This document shows, one piece after another, positions 63,610-64,000 of a stretch of 64,000 nt of DNA. How positions within the stretch are numbered: the first letter of the stretch is position 1; each line of letters begins with the position of its first letter. Source of the stretch: Bacillus cereus group sp. RP43 (GTDB taxonomy: Bacteria > Bacillota > Bacilli > Bacillales > Bacillaceae_G); NCBI RefSeq assembly GCF_040459645.1, contig NZ_JARVHQ010000001.1, forward strand, positions 3,348,001 through 3,412,000, read 5' to 3'. The position numbers were made by a program, and so were the translations under genes. A model generated the notes under the pieces. That model had not been told where the DNA came from. It searched no databases and was given only the letters and a program-made list of their open reading frames with translations.

Positions 63610-64000
63610 TTAAATAAGTAAATCAAACAACACAGGGTTTTTATTAAGCTCCACAAATTGAATGTTATTTTCTTGAAAACGAGTAATCAAAGCTTCATAG
63701 TCTTCCCTATGTTTTAATTCTACCCCTACTAAAGCTGGACCATTTTCTTTATTATGTTTCTTAATATACTCAAAGCGAGTAATATCATCTTCCGGTCCTA
63801 ATCCTTTATCAAGAAACTCTCGCAGTGCCCCTGAACGTTGCGGAAATTCAATGATGAAGTAATGCTTTAACCCTTCATAAATAAGAGATCGTTCTTTCAT
63901 TTCTTGCATTCTATCAATATCATTATTCCCACCACTTAACGTACATACAACTGTTTTTCCCCTTATTTCATCTCTGTATAGATCAAGTGCCGCAATCGAA
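63610..64000 (-). CDS. ilvA: Threonine dehydratase, C-terminal part (cut by window edge)
   Basis: The frame runs open from the right edge: SIAALDLYRDEIRGKTVVCTLSGGNNDIDRM carries the Gly-rich PLP-phosphate loop (SGGNND), then the C-terminal ACT-like domain of the short IlvA (KHYFIIEFPQRSGALREFLDK, GVELKHREDYEALI) ending NPVLFDLLI. Deaminates threonine to 2-oxobutanoate for isoleucine synthesis. The PLP lysine region lies beyond the window. Confidence 0.93.
   Translation of the reverse strand, partial: SIAALDLYRDEIRGKTVVCTLSGGNNDIDRMQEMKERSLIYEGLKHYFIIEFPQRSGALREFLDKGLGPEDDITRFEYIKKHNKENGPALVGVELKHREDYEALITRFQENNIQFVELNKNPVLFDLLI

Overview
The window is chromosomal DNA of a Bacillus cereus group member (B. 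cereus, B. thuringiensis or B. anthracis type). The grounds are a complete nheA-nheB-nheC enterotoxin operon with an exact PlcR box, several copies of a bcr1-type mobile repeat (about 147 bp, TTTAT target duplications) known from this group, AT-rich low-GC coding style, strong AGGAGG ribosome binding sites and many Bacillus-type operons. No rRNA, tRNA, CRISPR array or prophage was seen. All functions are read from sequence and memory of families; no search was run.

Layout. 1-0.9 kb: a cut-off, GC-richer FAD monooxygenase and an integrase remnant. 1-4 kb: copper proteins YcnI and YcnJ, with bcr1 copies on both sides of ycnJ. 4-9.5 kb: VOC-fold enzyme, BrnQ, azoreductase AzoR with a two-dyad operator, BASS/ACR3-like transporter, DUF4153-like membrane protein. 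9.8-16 kb: topoisomerase III, a Met/His-rich multicopper oxidase lipoprotein, an Xaa-Pro aminopeptidase. 16.3-18.2 kb: an Asp-box lipoprotein and a CcdA/DsbD-like membrane gene split by a bcr1 insertion. 18-21.3 kb: divergent LysR regulator and hydrolase, DUF896 protein, CcdC and a DUF2871 protein. 21.4-26.4 kb: deoxyribonucleoside catabolism (deoR, deoC, nupC, pdp, cdd). 26.6-29.3 kb: interspersed repeats around a nucleoside hydrolase, and a LysE exporter.

29.5-36 kb: the Nhe toxin operon, whose PlcR box lies about 530 bp upstream of nheA, then the potassium importer KimA behind a ydaO-type c-di-AMP riboswitch. 36-43 kb: PanE-like reductase, an unrecognised 491-residue membrane protein, TrhO, MntH with a probable MntR site, and a chimeric response-regulator/hydrolase ORF. 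43-50.7 kb is the most accessory part: methyltransferase and lipase remnants, a secreted nucleotidase, a probable IS200/IS605 end, and a large methyltransferase overlapping a small lipoprotein. 51-64 kb: OppA-like binding protein, MtaD, YunG, two GNAT-type proteins (one fused to a ClpC-type N domain), serine hydrolase, pentapeptide repeat protein, lipase, LigB dioxygenase, MFS pump, DUF554 protein, CapA and the end of ilvA.

The best leads are: the bcr1 copy whose precise removal rebuilds an intact membrane-protein gene; a shared operator, TTACTT-N5-AAGTAA, placed over sigma-A promoters of two genes 51 kb apart that both fit quinone/aromatic stress (azoR and the LigB dioxygenase); the in-frame receiver-hydrolase chimera; the Clp_N-GNAT fusion; and the methyltransferase-lipoprotein pair abutting a broken lipase gene. 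I did not find a large undescribed multi-gene defence or biosynthetic system.
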